Positions 39,042 through 46,733 of a stretch of 52,942 nucleotides of DNA are shown piece after piece. This DNA comes from Zavarzinella formosa DSM 19928. Its GTDB lineage: Bacteria > Planctomycetota > Planctomycetia > Gemmatales > Gemmataceae. A program made the position numbers and the translations under genes. Below the pieces are notes generated by a model. It ran no database searches, had not been told where the DNA came from, and worked only from the letters and a program-made list of their open reading frames with translations. The DNA lies in contig NZ_JH636441.1 of assembly GCF_000255705.1 (NCBI RefSeq), positions 792,669 to 845,610 on the forward strand, given 5' to 3'. Every line of letters begins with the position of its first letter. The first letter of the stretch is position 1.

Positions 39042-42029
39042 ATGAACGAGCAAACCATTTTCCTGGACGCACTGGAGATCGACGACATCAGAAAGCGTGC
39101 CGAGTATCTGGACTCGGCCTGCGCACACGACAATCCTCTTCGGGAAAGGATTGAAAAACTCCTGGCCGCACATGCCCGAAGCGGGGATTTCATCGACATA
39201 CCGGCTTTTGAACAAATCGCAGGAGTCTCTCCTGCAAGCGATTCCGTCGACCCCGGAAAAACCGAGCATCGGCCGCTCGTGAGCGATCACGGGCCGGCAC
39301 AAGGAGGAGGTGAAGGTGTCTACGATGACTGGAACGGCATCCTCGGAAGACTTGAGCCGACCAAGGAGCCAGGATCGCTCGGTCGGCTGGGTCACTATCA
39401 GATCCGAGAAAGAATTGGGAGCGGCGGTTTCGGAGTCGTACTGAAAGCATTCGACGAAAAATTGCACCGGATCGTCGCGATAAAGGTCATGTCTCCCAAC
39501 CTCGCGACCACTTCACCGCCACGTCAGAGGTTTTTGCGAGAAGCTCGCGCGGCCGCCAAAATCCGACACGAAAATGTGGTCGCGGTTTACGCCGTTGAAG
39601 AAAGCCCGCTGCCGTATCTCGTGATGGAATATTTGCCCGGCGGAACTCTTCAGGACATGGTTGACCGCACGGGGCCATTAGGGCCGGACGAGGTGCGGAG
39701 AATTGGCGGGCAGATCGCAGCCGGTCTGGCGGCGGCTCATCTTCAGGATTTGATTCATCGCGACATCAAGCCGGGAAACATCCTCCTCGAAGGTTTTTCA
39801 GGCGACCGGGTCAAGATCAGCGACTTCGGGCTGGCGCGAGCAGTCGATGACGCAAGCCTGACGCAGAGCGGGGTCATCTGCGGGACTCCCATGTACATGG
39901 CTCCAGAACAGGCCTCGGGAGGCCATGTCGATCAGCGGGCCGATCTCTTCAGCCTGGGCAGTGTCATCTACCTGATGTGCACCGGACGGCCGCCGTTTCG
40001 AGCGCCGACAACCCTTGCAATTCTCAAACGAGTGGTGGACGATCATCCCCGCCCGGTTCGGGACATTATTCCCGAAGTTCCCGCCTGGCTTGGCTCTCTC
40101 ATCGCAAAACTACATAAAAAGCGCCCTGAAGACCGGAAGATTACTGCCACAGAAGTAGCCAAAGCACTCGGAAATGGCGAATTCAAGACGAATGATCTGG
40201 AGAATATGACAGGCAAATCTGCCAGTTCGCCTGATGCGGAGGACAGGATTGTCGGCGAGGCCTCGCCCGGTCACGATAGTCCACCGCTAACATCGGTGGC
40301 AGGCAAACCTTCCGTCTCAAGGAAATGGCGTTGGTCCGTGAGCATAGTAACACTCGCACTCCTCGTGGCCACTTTGGTCGTGATCGATCTCGGGGGGATG
40401 CGTGGAATGTTAATGCGGTTGTTCACGCCGGAAGGGACGCTAGTCATCGAGAGCGATGATCCGGAAGTGAGCTTCGTGATCAATGGACAGAACATCGTCA
40501 TCCGTGGCGAGGGCGAAATTCGTCTGCGGCCCGGACAGTACCAGATCGATGCGAACAAGGAAGGTAAAATAGTGCAACAAGAGTTGGTCACTATTGCGAA
40601 GAATGAGCGGCAAGTCGTGCGAATCAGCCGAGAATCCCGAGCGACGATTCCGAGTCCCGAGAAGAAAGCCGTTTCGCCGCCGGCCCCGCCCGTAATCAAT
40701 GATTCGTTCCCGATAAACTCGACTTGGGTCGAACATGAGTTGGTGTTGACTGTGATAATGCGTAACGGTGGCAATTTTCGCGCCAAGTTTGAGTATCCTG
40801 GAACTGAACTGCTTATCAATGGAACTGTTAATGGTAACAATATAAACTGCCTGGAGAAGGATATCGTAACAATAAAAGGCGATCCGGGGGGCGATAAAAT
40901 TGGGGTCATTTCACCAACCGGTCAAAAGATTCATTTTATCTATAAAAAAGACGGGAAAATCACCGGAGAAAGCAACCTGAAACGGTTGTCGTTTCCCCGG
41001 CCTCCGGACTTGATCGACGACGCCGAATGGGAACGAAAAACGATCGGGCTGCCCAGCGCCAAGTTGATGGAGGCGGTTACCCAAAGGCTTACCCAGCTTA
41101 ATCCAGGTTTTGATCGAGAGATCGAGTACGAAGTAATGGATGGCGTGGTTATCGAGCTAAAAATGCAGGTGGAATTTGTCGCAGACATTTCGCCGATCAG
41201 GGTGCTCACCGGCCTGCAAAAAGTCGCGCTGCATGGTCGCCACGGTATTTTTCAAGACATAACTCCGCTTAAAGGCATGAAGCTAACATGGTTGAGTATC
41301 GAAGAGAGCAGGATTGCAGACATTTCGGCTCTCAAGGGCATGAGCCTGAAATATTTAAATTGCCACCACAACAAGATTTTAGACTTGTCCCCGCTCAAGG
41401 AGTCGAAACTTGAGTTCTTAAACTGCGAATACAATCCTTTGGAAGACTTAACATCGCTTAAAGGCATGCCACTAAAATCTCTTGAGCTCAGATCGACAAG
41501 GGCTTCGGATTTGGAGCCCCTACGCGGCGCCCCGTTGGAACTGCTCGTAATATGCGACTCAAGAATCACCAAGCTTGATGCCCTGCGTTATATGCCATTA
41601 AAAAAGCTTGATTGCGCCGGCGCCAAGGTGTCTGATCTGACGCCACTCAAGGATTGCCCGAAACTGGAATGGCTTAGCTGCGTCTTTACGGACATTGAAG
41701 ATTTGTCTCCAATCGGAAAACTGCCATTAAAAAACTTCAATTGCTCCGTCAGTCGCGTAACAGACCTTTCACCGTTAAAAAACAGCACTAATCTTGAGGT
41801 GCTGTACTGCACGCACCTTCCGGTGTCGGATTTCACCCCACTGGCCGGGTTGAAGATCAAAGAACTGCATTGCCAGGGCTGCAACAAAATTAAATATGCT
41901 CAAATCAAGAGTTTGCCTCTTGAGTCAATCGAATGTGATTTGAATCCAGATCAAGATGTCAAGGCTCTTGGCCAAATAAAAACGCTGCGACTTATTAATG
42001 GTCAGCCAGCGGAAAATATTTTGAAATAA
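39042..42029 (+). CDS. Large transmembrane Ser/Thr protein kinase with leucine-rich repeats
   Basis: A 995-residue protein. An N-terminal adaptor (ALEIDDIRKRAEYLDSACA) is followed by a complete kinase domain, residues about 118-385: GSGGFGVV, VAIK (K near 145), HRDIKPGN (near 238), DFGLA (near 260), a GTPMYMAPE activation loop and DLFSLG. One transmembrane helix lies near 428-451. Outside come a TPEGTLVIESDDPEV beta region, then a beta domain and about 10 leucine-rich, internalin-like repeats ending near residue 985 (repeating LSPLKxxxLxxLxC pattern). Typical planctomycete receptor kinase. The leucine-rich part is visibly more AT-rich than the kinase. It probably senses an external ligand and phosphorylates the sigma partner or others. 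Confidence 0.93.
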   Translation: MNEQTIFLDALEIDDIRKRAEYLDSACAHDNPLRERIEKLLAAHARSGDFIDIPAFEQIAGVSPASDSVDPGKTEHRPLVSDHGPAQGGGEGVYDDWNGILGRLEPTKEPGSLGRLGHYQIRERIGSGGFGVVLKAFDEKLHRIVAIKVMSPNLATTSPPRQRFLREARAAAKIRHENVVAVYAVEESPLPYLVMEYLPGGTLQDMVDRTGPLGPDEVRRIGGQIAAGLAAAHLQDLIHRDIKPGNILLEGFSGDRVKISDFGLARAVDDASLTQSGVICGTPMYMAPEQASGGHVDQRADLFSLGSVIYLMCTGRPPFRAPTTLAILKRVVDDHPRPVRDIIPEVPAWLGSLIAKLHKKRPEDRKITATEVAKALGNGEFKTNDLENMTGKSASSPDAEDRIVGEASPGHDSPPLTSVAGKPSVSRKWRWSVSIVTLALLVATLVVIDLGGMRGMLMRLFTPEGTLVIESDDPEVSFVINGQNIVIRGEGEIRLRPGQYQIDANKEGKIVQQELVTIAKNERQVVRISRESRATIPSPEKKAVSPPAPPVINDSFPINSTWVEHELVLTVIMRNGGNFRAKFEYPGTELLINGTVNGNNINCLEKDIVTIKGDPGGDKIGVISPTGQKIHFIYKKDGKITGESNLKRLSFPRPPDLIDDAEWERKTIGLPSAKLMEAVTQRLTQLNPGFDREIEYEVMDGVVIELKMQVEFVADISPIRVLTGLQKVALHGRHGIFQDITPLKGMKLTWLSIEESRIADISALKGMSLKYLNCHHNKILDLSPLKESKLEFLNCEYNPLEDLTSLKGMPLKSLELRSTRASDLEPLRGAPLELLVICDSRITKLDALRYMPLKKLDCAGAKVSDLTPLKDCPKLEWLSCVFTDIEDLSPIGKLPLKNFNCSVSRVTDLSPLKNSTNLEVLYCTHLPVSDFTPLAGLKIKELHCQGCNKIKYAQIKSLPLESIECDLNPDQDVKALGQIKTLRLINGQPAENILK

Positions 42030-42064
42030 TCAGCAAAAGCTGCGATCCACATAATCGCGTTTGA

Positions 42065-42112
42065 AAACAATGAGGCATAAACCTTAATTCTCCCGAATGT
42101 TCGTCATTGTTT
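42065..42112. terminator. Weak inverted repeat between convergent genes
   Basis: AAACAATGA (42065-42073) and TCATTGTTT (42104-42112) are reverse complements, with a 30-nt spacer. The stretch lies between the kinase stop and the end of a minus-strand operon. Possibly a bidirectional terminator or nothing. Confidence 0.3.
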
Positions 42113-42188
42113 CCGAACGCTCTAATTTTGCAACGGCCAGCGAAAGGTCATTTGAGAATTTCTCAGATCAATGAAATTTAACGCCTTT

Positions 42189-42398
42189 TTAAGCGGACAA
42201 AGTTTTCGCAAATTTCTCGCACGCTGAGTTTTGCCTTTCCATTGCGTCACGATACCGTCTTTCGTGATCGGGTATGCCACATACTTTGTTCTCCATCACC
42301 TCGCGGAAATGCTTCTTGGCCGCTTCATATTCCTGCCTTGCCACCTCAAGGGCGTTATGGTCATGGGTGAAGATATTTGCGAGAATTTGAGCGGTCAT
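42189..42398 (-). CDS. Small early phage protein, helical
   Basis: A 69-residue protein whose ATG overlaps the upstream stop (ATGA at 42395-42398). Almost entirely helical (NALEVARQEYEAAKKHFREV, RYRDAMERQNSACEKFAKTL). No family recognised. Last gene of the leftward early operon. A longer same-strand frame upstream of it is a shadow of the HTH gene. Confidence 0.6.
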   Translation of the reverse strand: MTAQILANIFTHDHNALEVARQEYEAAKKHFREVMENKVCGIPDHERRYRDAMERQNSACEKFAKTLSA

Positions 42399-42775
42399 TT
42401 CCTCCACTCCTCTGGCCCGAAGGGGGATTGTCCCCGCTTTATCCGCACACGGTTGGCCTCCCTCACCATGTCCGGGGCCTTGATCGGGGTTCCGTCCAGG
42501 AGGTAACAGCCATTGCGTTCCATAACCCGATGGCCGAGGACATTCTTGGCTATCTGCACGGGGCTGGTTGGTTCCGGGCCGAGCGGGGGCAGGGGTTCCG
42601 ATGGCTTGCCAGAGACATGGAGCTTCTTCGCCAGCCCCAGGCCAATGCGCTCGCGGTTCCTTCGGATCGTCTGCCAGCTCATCCCCATGCGTTCTGCAAT
42701 TTGCTCGTCGGACATGACGCACTGGAACAGGCGTTTCAAAATGGGGTCGTGGATGCCTGGGTGGTAGACGGTCAT
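42395..42775 (-). CDS. Helix-turn-helix phage protein
   Basis: A 126-residue protein starting in an ATGA overlap. Residues about 15-45 carry a resolvase/transposase-like helix-turn-helix (MSDEQIAERMGMSWQTIRRN, then RERIGLG). The C-terminal part (VMERNGCYLLDGTPIKAPDM) may be a small second domain. Likely a transcription regulator or DNA-binding accessory of the early operon. Exact family not recognised. Confidence 0.65.
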   Translation of the reverse strand: MTVYHPGIHDPILKRLFQCVMSDEQIAERMGMSWQTIRRNRERIGLGLAKKLHVSGKPSEPLPPLGPEPTSPVQIAKNVLGHRVMERNGCYLLDGTPIKAPDMVREANRVRIKRGQSPFGPEEWRK

Positions 42776-42927
42776 AGCGTCGCTCGCTTCTTATGCCGTT
42801 TCCCACCGAAGCTGTAAGCCTTTGCTGCGGCGTAAGCCTGCTCCCGTTCGATACAAACCGCCGTCAGTTCCTTGGTTCCCATGCCTGGCAAGACCGTAAC
42901 GCCGTGCTTCCTGATAAATGCTTCCAC
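42772..42927 (-). CDS. 51-residue early phage protein
   Basis: GTG start with a strong AGGAGG five to six bases upstream; its stop overlaps the next ATG (ATGA). Sequence: GVTVLPGMGTKELTAVCIER, then a basic Lys/Arg-rich tail (FGGKRHKKRATL). Strong ribosome-binding site and overlaps make this a convincing small gene, easily missed because of the GTG start. Function unknown; the basic tail could contact nucleic acid. Confidence 0.65.
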   Translation of the reverse strand: MEAFIRKHGVTVLPGMGTKELTAVCIEREQAYAAAKAYSFGGKRHKKRATL

Positions 42928-42938
42928 CTTGTCCTCCT

Positions 42939-43418
42939 CTACGCCCCGCCCTGCGACGGGGCTTGGGCTTCCCCCAATGGGGAATTCTTCGCTTTCCTTA
43001 ACCTGTCCTGGGTGGCGCGCATCCGCTCGGCTTGTGCTGCTTTACGTTCCGGCGACCAAGGCTTGCGGGTCTTTTCTGGGTGGCGCGCATCTGCCGCCGG
43101 TTCCTCATCGGGAAGGACTTCGGCATCCCCAGGGCTTTCCTTGGGTATCAGGATATAGTCTCTTTTCAGCAGCGGGCTTTGAATGTCGGGAGGAATGGTT
43201 TCACGCTTCGCCTCGCGCATTTCACGTTTCTGAATACGCTCGCGTTCTTGCCTCGCACAATCGGCTTCGACGATTTGGTTTACGTCTTCGAGGATGCTTT
43301 CCAGTTCGCCCGTCAGGTGATCGACGGCCTTGCGGATTTCATCCGGAAGTTCGCGTTCGAGGAAGTATCCCCGCAGAAGCGTCGCACATTTGAGTGTTTT
43401 GATGTCGTATGCCTTCAT
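42939..43418 (-). CDS. Charged early phage protein, unknown
   Basis: A 159-residue protein. N-terminal 65 residues are helical (EIRKAVDHLTGELESILEDV); a middle Pro/Asp-rich stretch (IPPDIQSPLLKRDYILIPK) leads to a Lys/Arg-rich C-terminus (EKTRKPWSPERKAAQAERM). Starts in an ATGA overlap. No family recognised; likely a DNA-binding or scaffolding accessory. Confidence 0.65.
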   Translation of the reverse strand: MKAYDIKTLKCATLLRGYFLERELPDEIRKAVDHLTGELESILEDVNQIVEADCARQERERIQKREMREAKRETIPPDIQSPLLKRDYILIPKESPGDAEVLPDEEPAADARHPEKTRKPWSPERKAAQAERMRATQDRLRKAKNSPLGEAQAPSQGGA

Positions 43419-43654
43419 TCCCTTGGCCTTCCACGCTTGCTGGACGGTATCACACTGGGTTGCACTTCATAACCCTCTGCCGGCATGGGCGGCTCGATAA
43501 TCGGCCGTGTCCCGTCCGGGTCGATCTGCCGCATGATGAAAGCAACCGCGACGAGTAACTCATCATTGAAGTCGTACTTGGCCGGGCGAAGCGGATGCTG
43601 GCGCTGCCATTCGGCGGAGAGGTGGGAAAGGTAACTCCGCGGCTTCCGTGCCAT
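43415..43654 (-). CDS. Early phage protein, full-length paralogue of the 37.9-kb relic
   Basis: A 79-residue protein, ATG overlapping the preceding stop (TAATG). The C-terminal half (FIMRQIDPDGTRPIIEPPMP, GYEVQPSVIP) matches the truncated copy at 37874-38032. N-terminal part YLSHLSAEWQRQHPLRPAKY is helical. Unknown function; its duplication marks a recombination event within the element. Confidence 0.65.
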   Translation of the reverse strand: MARKPRSYLSHLSAEWQRQHPLRPAKYDFNDELLVAVAFIMRQIDPDGTRPIIEPPMPAEGYEVQPSVIPSSKRGRPRE

Positions 43655-43815
43655 TACTCAACCACGACCTTCAGCTTGCCCTTGGCAATCTTCATCGCCC
43701 TGGCCATCGCCGCCCGCCTGCGGGTATACATCGACGTGGACTGCATGATTGAGTTCGTGCCGGACACGAGTTCAAAGCCGAACTTCTTGCCGTATTGGTA
43801 GATTTTGATTTCCAT
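43654..43815 (-). CDS. 53-residue early phage protein
   Basis: Start at 43815 with GGAAGG eight bases upstream. Two or three short strands followed by a helix (MEIKIYQYGKKFGFELVSGT, then RRRAAMARAMKIAKGKLKVV), reminiscent of DUF1508-type small domains but not a confident match. Coupled to the next gene by TAATG overlap. Easily missed for its size. Confidence 0.6.
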   Translation of the reverse strand: MEIKIYQYGKKFGFELVSGTNSIMQSTSMYTRRRAAMARAMKIAKGKLKVVVE

Positions 43816-43827
43816 GACTAATCCTTC

Positions 43828-44016
43828 CTACTTGGTTTGATCTCTGTTTGATTTGAATTGTTCCGCTTCGGCTTTGTGGAACAGAACTCGTCCGCCGAAT
43901 CGCTCATTCCTTGGCGCCGTCCCCGACTCTAGCCAGTTGTAAATGGCTTGGCGGCTCACATCCAAAAGGGCGGCCAGTTCGGTGATGGAAAGCATTTCGT
44001 TATTATTCAATGACAT
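43828..44016 (-). CDS. Excisionase-type helix-turn-helix protein (HTH_17)
   Basis: Up to 62 residues: MLSITELAALLDVSRQAIYN, WLESGTAP and GGRVLFHKAEAEQF, the MerR/excisionase 'helix_turn_helix 17' pattern. The ATG at 43995 (residue 8) may be the true start, because a TTGACA-N17-GATATG promoter would begin transcription downstream of 44016. First gene of the leftward early operon and probable lysogeny or excision regulator. Confidence 0.75.
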   Translation of the reverse strand: MSLNNNEMLSITELAALLDVSRQAIYNWLESGTAPRNERFGGRVLFHKAEAEQFKSNRDQTK

Positions 44017-44042
44017 ATCATTTTGTCTTTACACGGTGTCAA
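44014..44042 (-). promoter_or_regulatory. Possible leftward early promoter with operator
   Basis: On the minus strand TTGACA (44042-44037) is followed after 17 bp by GATATG (44019-44014). The small palindrome ACACGGTGT (44031-44039) overlaps the -35, an operator candidate. Confidence 0.4.
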
Positions 44043-44048
44043 TTAACT

Positions 44049-44078
44049 CTTGCGCGAACAGTTTCAACTTGGCATTAT
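44049..44078 (+). promoter_or_regulatory. CTTGCGCGAA motif, copy 5, rightward early promoter
   Basis: CTTGCGCGAA (44049-44058); TTGCGC is followed after exactly 17 bp by CATTAT (44073-44078), four of six matches to the -10 consensus. It reads into the operon beginning at 44118. Short GTCAA repeats lie at about 44038, 44079 and 44092. Confidence 0.5.
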
Positions 44079-44117
44079 GTCAACACTGAGTCAATCAATA
44101 ATTTGCATGGAGGCAAT

Positions 44118-44492
44118 ATGTACGACTGGAAACTTGAGACTGACCACACGACTTACGAAGGCCGCTCAAAGACGCTCTGCGATGCTCTTGAACACATGGT
44201 GAAGTATGCGAACGGAAAAACCGAGCGAGACTTCCATGTGAACGGCCATCACATGAACGAAGAGTTCGGCCTTTGGATCGACGGCGGAAAAGTCATCCAC
44301 GACAATGGCGAAGAATTTGTGCCAATGAATGAGTGGTATGCCAGGCTTGGGGGTGGAATGCCACCCATGACTGAGGCTGACGTGCTTGCGGAAGTTTTCT
44401 CGACTGTTGCCAGTGCTTTCCGGCCGCAACCTTCGCGTGGGTCGGCTCCGACAAATCCTGCCACGTTGAATGCCAGAGGAGAGGGCGTGTGA
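44118..44492 (+). CDS. Early phage protein 1, unknown
   Basis: A 124-residue protein, ATG 44118 with GGAGG five bases upstream. Starts MYDWKLETDHTTYEGRSKTL; middle has NGHHMNEEFGLWIDGGKVIH; C-terminus is polar. No family recognised. First gene of a tightly overlapping six-gene operon. Its stop overlaps the next GTG (GTGA). Confidence 0.6.
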   Translation: MYDWKLETDHTTYEGRSKTLCDALEHMVKYANGKTERDFHVNGHHMNEEFGLWIDGGKVIHDNGEEFVPMNEWYARLGGGMPPMTEADVLAEVFSTVASAFRPQPSRGSAPTNPATLNARGEGV

Positions 44493-44833
44493 GCGGGCTC
44501 ACGCCTGGCCCATGGTTGGGAATAGCCGCAAACGGCGGCGGCCCAACGATCAAGGTCGGTAGCAAATGGATGCGTGCCACACCAGCGGATGTGGCTGCAA
44601 TGAAAGCCTCGCCCGAAATGTTAGAAGCATTGAAGGCGGCCAAAGAGCTGGTTGAATGGTTTATGCAACACAGCAGGCAAGCCGACCATGCTCACGAGGA
44701 GCTCGGGCAATCACTGCACGAAACTACTGGATGGAAAGAACTGGTTGACAGCGGTTACAACGGTTTAATGGCTTCATATGGTGAGCAATTCGATGCTGCC
44801 ATCGCGAAAGCCGCCGGCACGGTGGCAGCATGA
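44489..44833 (+). CDS. Early phage protein 2, unknown
   Basis: A 114-residue protein, GTG start in a GTGA overlap. Begins SGLTPGPWLGIAANGGGPTI, like the 'TPGPW' opening of many small phage proteins, followed by helices (EMLEALKAAKELVEWFMQHS). Likely a helper domain of unknown role. The stop overlaps the next ATG. Confidence 0.6.
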   Translation: MSGLTPGPWLGIAANGGGPTIKVGSKWMRATPADVAAMKASPEMLEALKAAKELVEWFMQHSRQADHAHEELGQSLHETTGWKELVDSGYNGLMASYGEQFDAAIAKAAGTVAA

Positions 44834-45126
44834 CCCGCTGGCTCATCTTCGCCGCCATCCTGACGGCAACTCCCACCATCACTGACATGATCGTGGATTA
44901 CCAATTTCGCCATCAAGTCGAACAGCATCCCGATCAGAACATCGGATACTCGAAGCATGATCGTGAGGGCTTGGAGCGATTGATCGAAGACGCGAAAACC
45001 AAAGCCGCGCCCGAAAGGTCCATCCGCATGTCGAAGACTCACAAAGCCGCCGTGCTGGCTGATGTATGGGGAATCACACCGGAAGATTTGGACAAGCCAT
45101 CGGACATTTTTGGAAGGGGGAGATGA
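44830..45126 (+). CDS. Early phage protein 3, membrane-anchored
   Basis: A 98-residue protein starting in an ATGA overlap. N-terminus MTRWLIFAAILTATPTIT is a hydrophobic anchor or signal; the rest is charged and helical (GLERLIEDAKTKAAPERS). Possibly membrane-located immunity or exclusion protein; unproven. Confidence 0.55.
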   Translation: MTRWLIFAAILTATPTITDMIVDYQFRHQVEQHPDQNIGYSKHDREGLERLIEDAKTKAAPERSIRMSKTHKAAVLADVWGITPEDLDKPSDIFGRGR

Positions 45127-45470
45127 GGTATTTTTACACCGATCCGCTCGCGGCCGCGTGGATGTCGAAGCACTTTGGGATGCGGTTTGTTTACCCGAAC
45201 GGCCACTCTGCCGACCTCAACCACGACATGTCGTGCAATTGGCAATTGAATTACACGCGGTGGTATATCTGCGACGACAGCCTTCACTTGCTGAAACGGC
45301 AGGTTAGCGATTTGGTGCGATTGCAATGGCTCGATGACAGCATTTCGGTTCGTGAGTGGGAAGAAATTGATTCCTGTACGGAGGAAGGGCTTGATCGCGA
45401 TGTGCGTGTCCGGCCAATCGTCATTCAACGAAACGGAATGGCTTTCCATTCGCCAGAGGTTGAGCCATGA
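45123..45470 (+). CDS. Early phage protein 4, unknown
   Basis: A 115-residue protein starting in an ATGA overlap (the longer upstream frame is rejected for that reason). MRYFYTDPLAAAWMSKHFGM is a start I associate with small conserved phage proteins. Several Trp and Cys (SCNWQLNYTRWYICDD) in the middle. Function unknown. Confidence 0.62.
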   Translation: MRYFYTDPLAAAWMSKHFGMRFVYPNGHSADLNHDMSCNWQLNYTRWYICDDSLHLLKRQVSDLVRLQWLDDSISVREWEEIDSCTEEGLDRDVRVRPIVIQRNGMAFHSPEVEP

Positions 45471-45628
45471 CCCGCTGGCAGATCGTTTCCATCGTCGTTT
45501 TCAGCGTTGCATGCATCTGCGTCGACGCGCTGCTGAACGACCAGAGAATGGCGACTTGGCACCCGTCACCGCACTCGTCAACTCCAGACCAAGACGTCCT
45601 TGAACACTTTTACGGAGCAAGCCGATGA
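45467..45628 (+). CDS. Early phage protein 5, small membrane protein
   Basis: A 53-residue protein starting in an ATGA overlap with the previous gene and ending in an ATGA overlap with the next. N-terminal helix WQIVSIVVFSVACICVDALL is hydrophobic; the tail is polar. Short enough to be missed by length filters. Confidence 0.6.
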   Translation: MTRWQIVSIVVFSVACICVDALLNDQRMATWHPSPHSSTPDQDVLEHFYGASR

Positions 45629-45843
45629 ACCAGCCAATCGCCGTCTTCATCACCGAGGAAAGTGTCTACGGGAGAATCTATCGTCCGGCAAACCGTATCG
45701 CCGTACAGCTCGCGGGGATTGCAGGGAGCAGCACGCTTTCCGAGGATCACCTTCATTACATCCGTGCATTGGGGTTCGGGATTTCAGAACCCAACGGCCA
45801 GCCAATCCCTCATCCGAGGGCGAAGGTGGACGTGGCACCATGA
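45625..45843 (+). CDS. Early phage protein 6, unknown
   Basis: A 72-residue protein starting in an ATGA overlap. Short strands (IAVFITEESVYGRIYRP) then helix (LSEDHLHYIRALGFGIS). Last clear gene of the early operon; a 10-codon frame after it is probably not real. Confidence 0.58.
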   Translation: MNQPIAVFITEESVYGRIYRPANRIAVQLAGIAGSSTLSEDHLHYIRALGFGISEPNGQPIPHPRAKVDVAP

Positions 45844-45937
45844 GGTTTGACATCCTCCACAAGCGGCGCTAAGTTGGACGCGGCTCATCGGTGCTTCAAC
45901 ACCCTGAGCCGCTAACCACAAACGCATGGAGGTGCGA

Positions 45938-46588
45938 ATGGCTAAAAACGACAAAAGCACATTTTTCGAGATACTTCAAGAACGCAACAGCCTTAAAGGC
46001 ATCAAGCGTTCCAGAAACCACCGGCCAAGCATGCCCTGCCAATACGAAGAATGCAATGGCTGGGCATGGGCGCAAGGCTTTTGCGGATCTCATTACCATA
46101 AAATGCGACGCGAAGGATTGCTCCCGGTCAAGAGAATCCACAACGATCCATTTCGCCGTTACTATTCCAAGATTGAGGTCAATCCTGTCTCTCTTTGCTG
46201 GGAATGGCAGGGGTTCATTCATCCCTCTGGCTATGCGATCATGGGGATTGGCGGGAATGGACGCGGATTGAAAGTCCATCGGTTTGCCTACCAGCTTTTT
46301 TACGGCGAAATTCCTCCGAAGATGCAAGTCATGCACGCTTGCGACAATCGCCGTTGCTCAAACCCGGCCCATATCTCGCTCGGGACCGCGAAGGAAAACA
46401 GGCAGGACGCAGCAAGGAAGGGAAGGCTTCCCAGCAAGTGCAAGCATCTCACGCCTCAAATGATTGCTTCGCTTCGTGTCCTGTATGCCCAGGGAAATCA
46501 TTCGATTTCAGAACTTGCCTGGATTTATGGAATCGATCAAGACACTGCTCGGGATATCGTCAGAGGACGGACGCATTTGGAGGTATGA
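45938..46588 (+). CDS. HNH homing-type endonuclease
   Basis: A 216-residue protein, ATG 45938 with GGAGG close upstream. N-terminal zinc cluster CQYEECNGWAWAQGFCGSHY, then the HNH_3 core: CWEWQGFIHPSGYAIM, VHRFAYQLFYGEIP and MHACDNRRCSNPAHISLG (catalytic His/Asn). The C-terminus has a helix-turn-helix (SISELAWIYGIDQDTARDI) that would give site specificity. Free-standing phage HNH genes of this kind act as homing endonucleases and mark insertion points. Confidence 0.88.
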   Translation: MAKNDKSTFFEILQERNSLKGIKRSRNHRPSMPCQYEECNGWAWAQGFCGSHYHKMRREGLLPVKRIHNDPFRRYYSKIEVNPVSLCWEWQGFIHPSGYAIMGIGGNGRGLKVHRFAYQLFYGEIPPKMQVMHACDNRRCSNPAHISLGTAKENRQDAARKGRLPSKCKHLTPQMIASLRVLYAQGNHSISELAWIYGIDQDTARDIVRGRTHLEV

Positions 46589-46733
46589 ATAACCTCTGGA
46601 ACGGTGCAACTAACCCGTGGCAAGGACACGGGCAATAGACTGTGTCTCCTAATTCTGATCCATCTCCGCTTCCTCCCCCGTTCCCCTCTCCGTACTTTAC
46701 CTTCGGATTTCCCTCTTCCAAACCCGAGTTTTC

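Noticed and set aside
45840-45872. Ten-codon frame after the early operon
   Set aside because: Overlaps in ATGA style but is too short to support as a gene.
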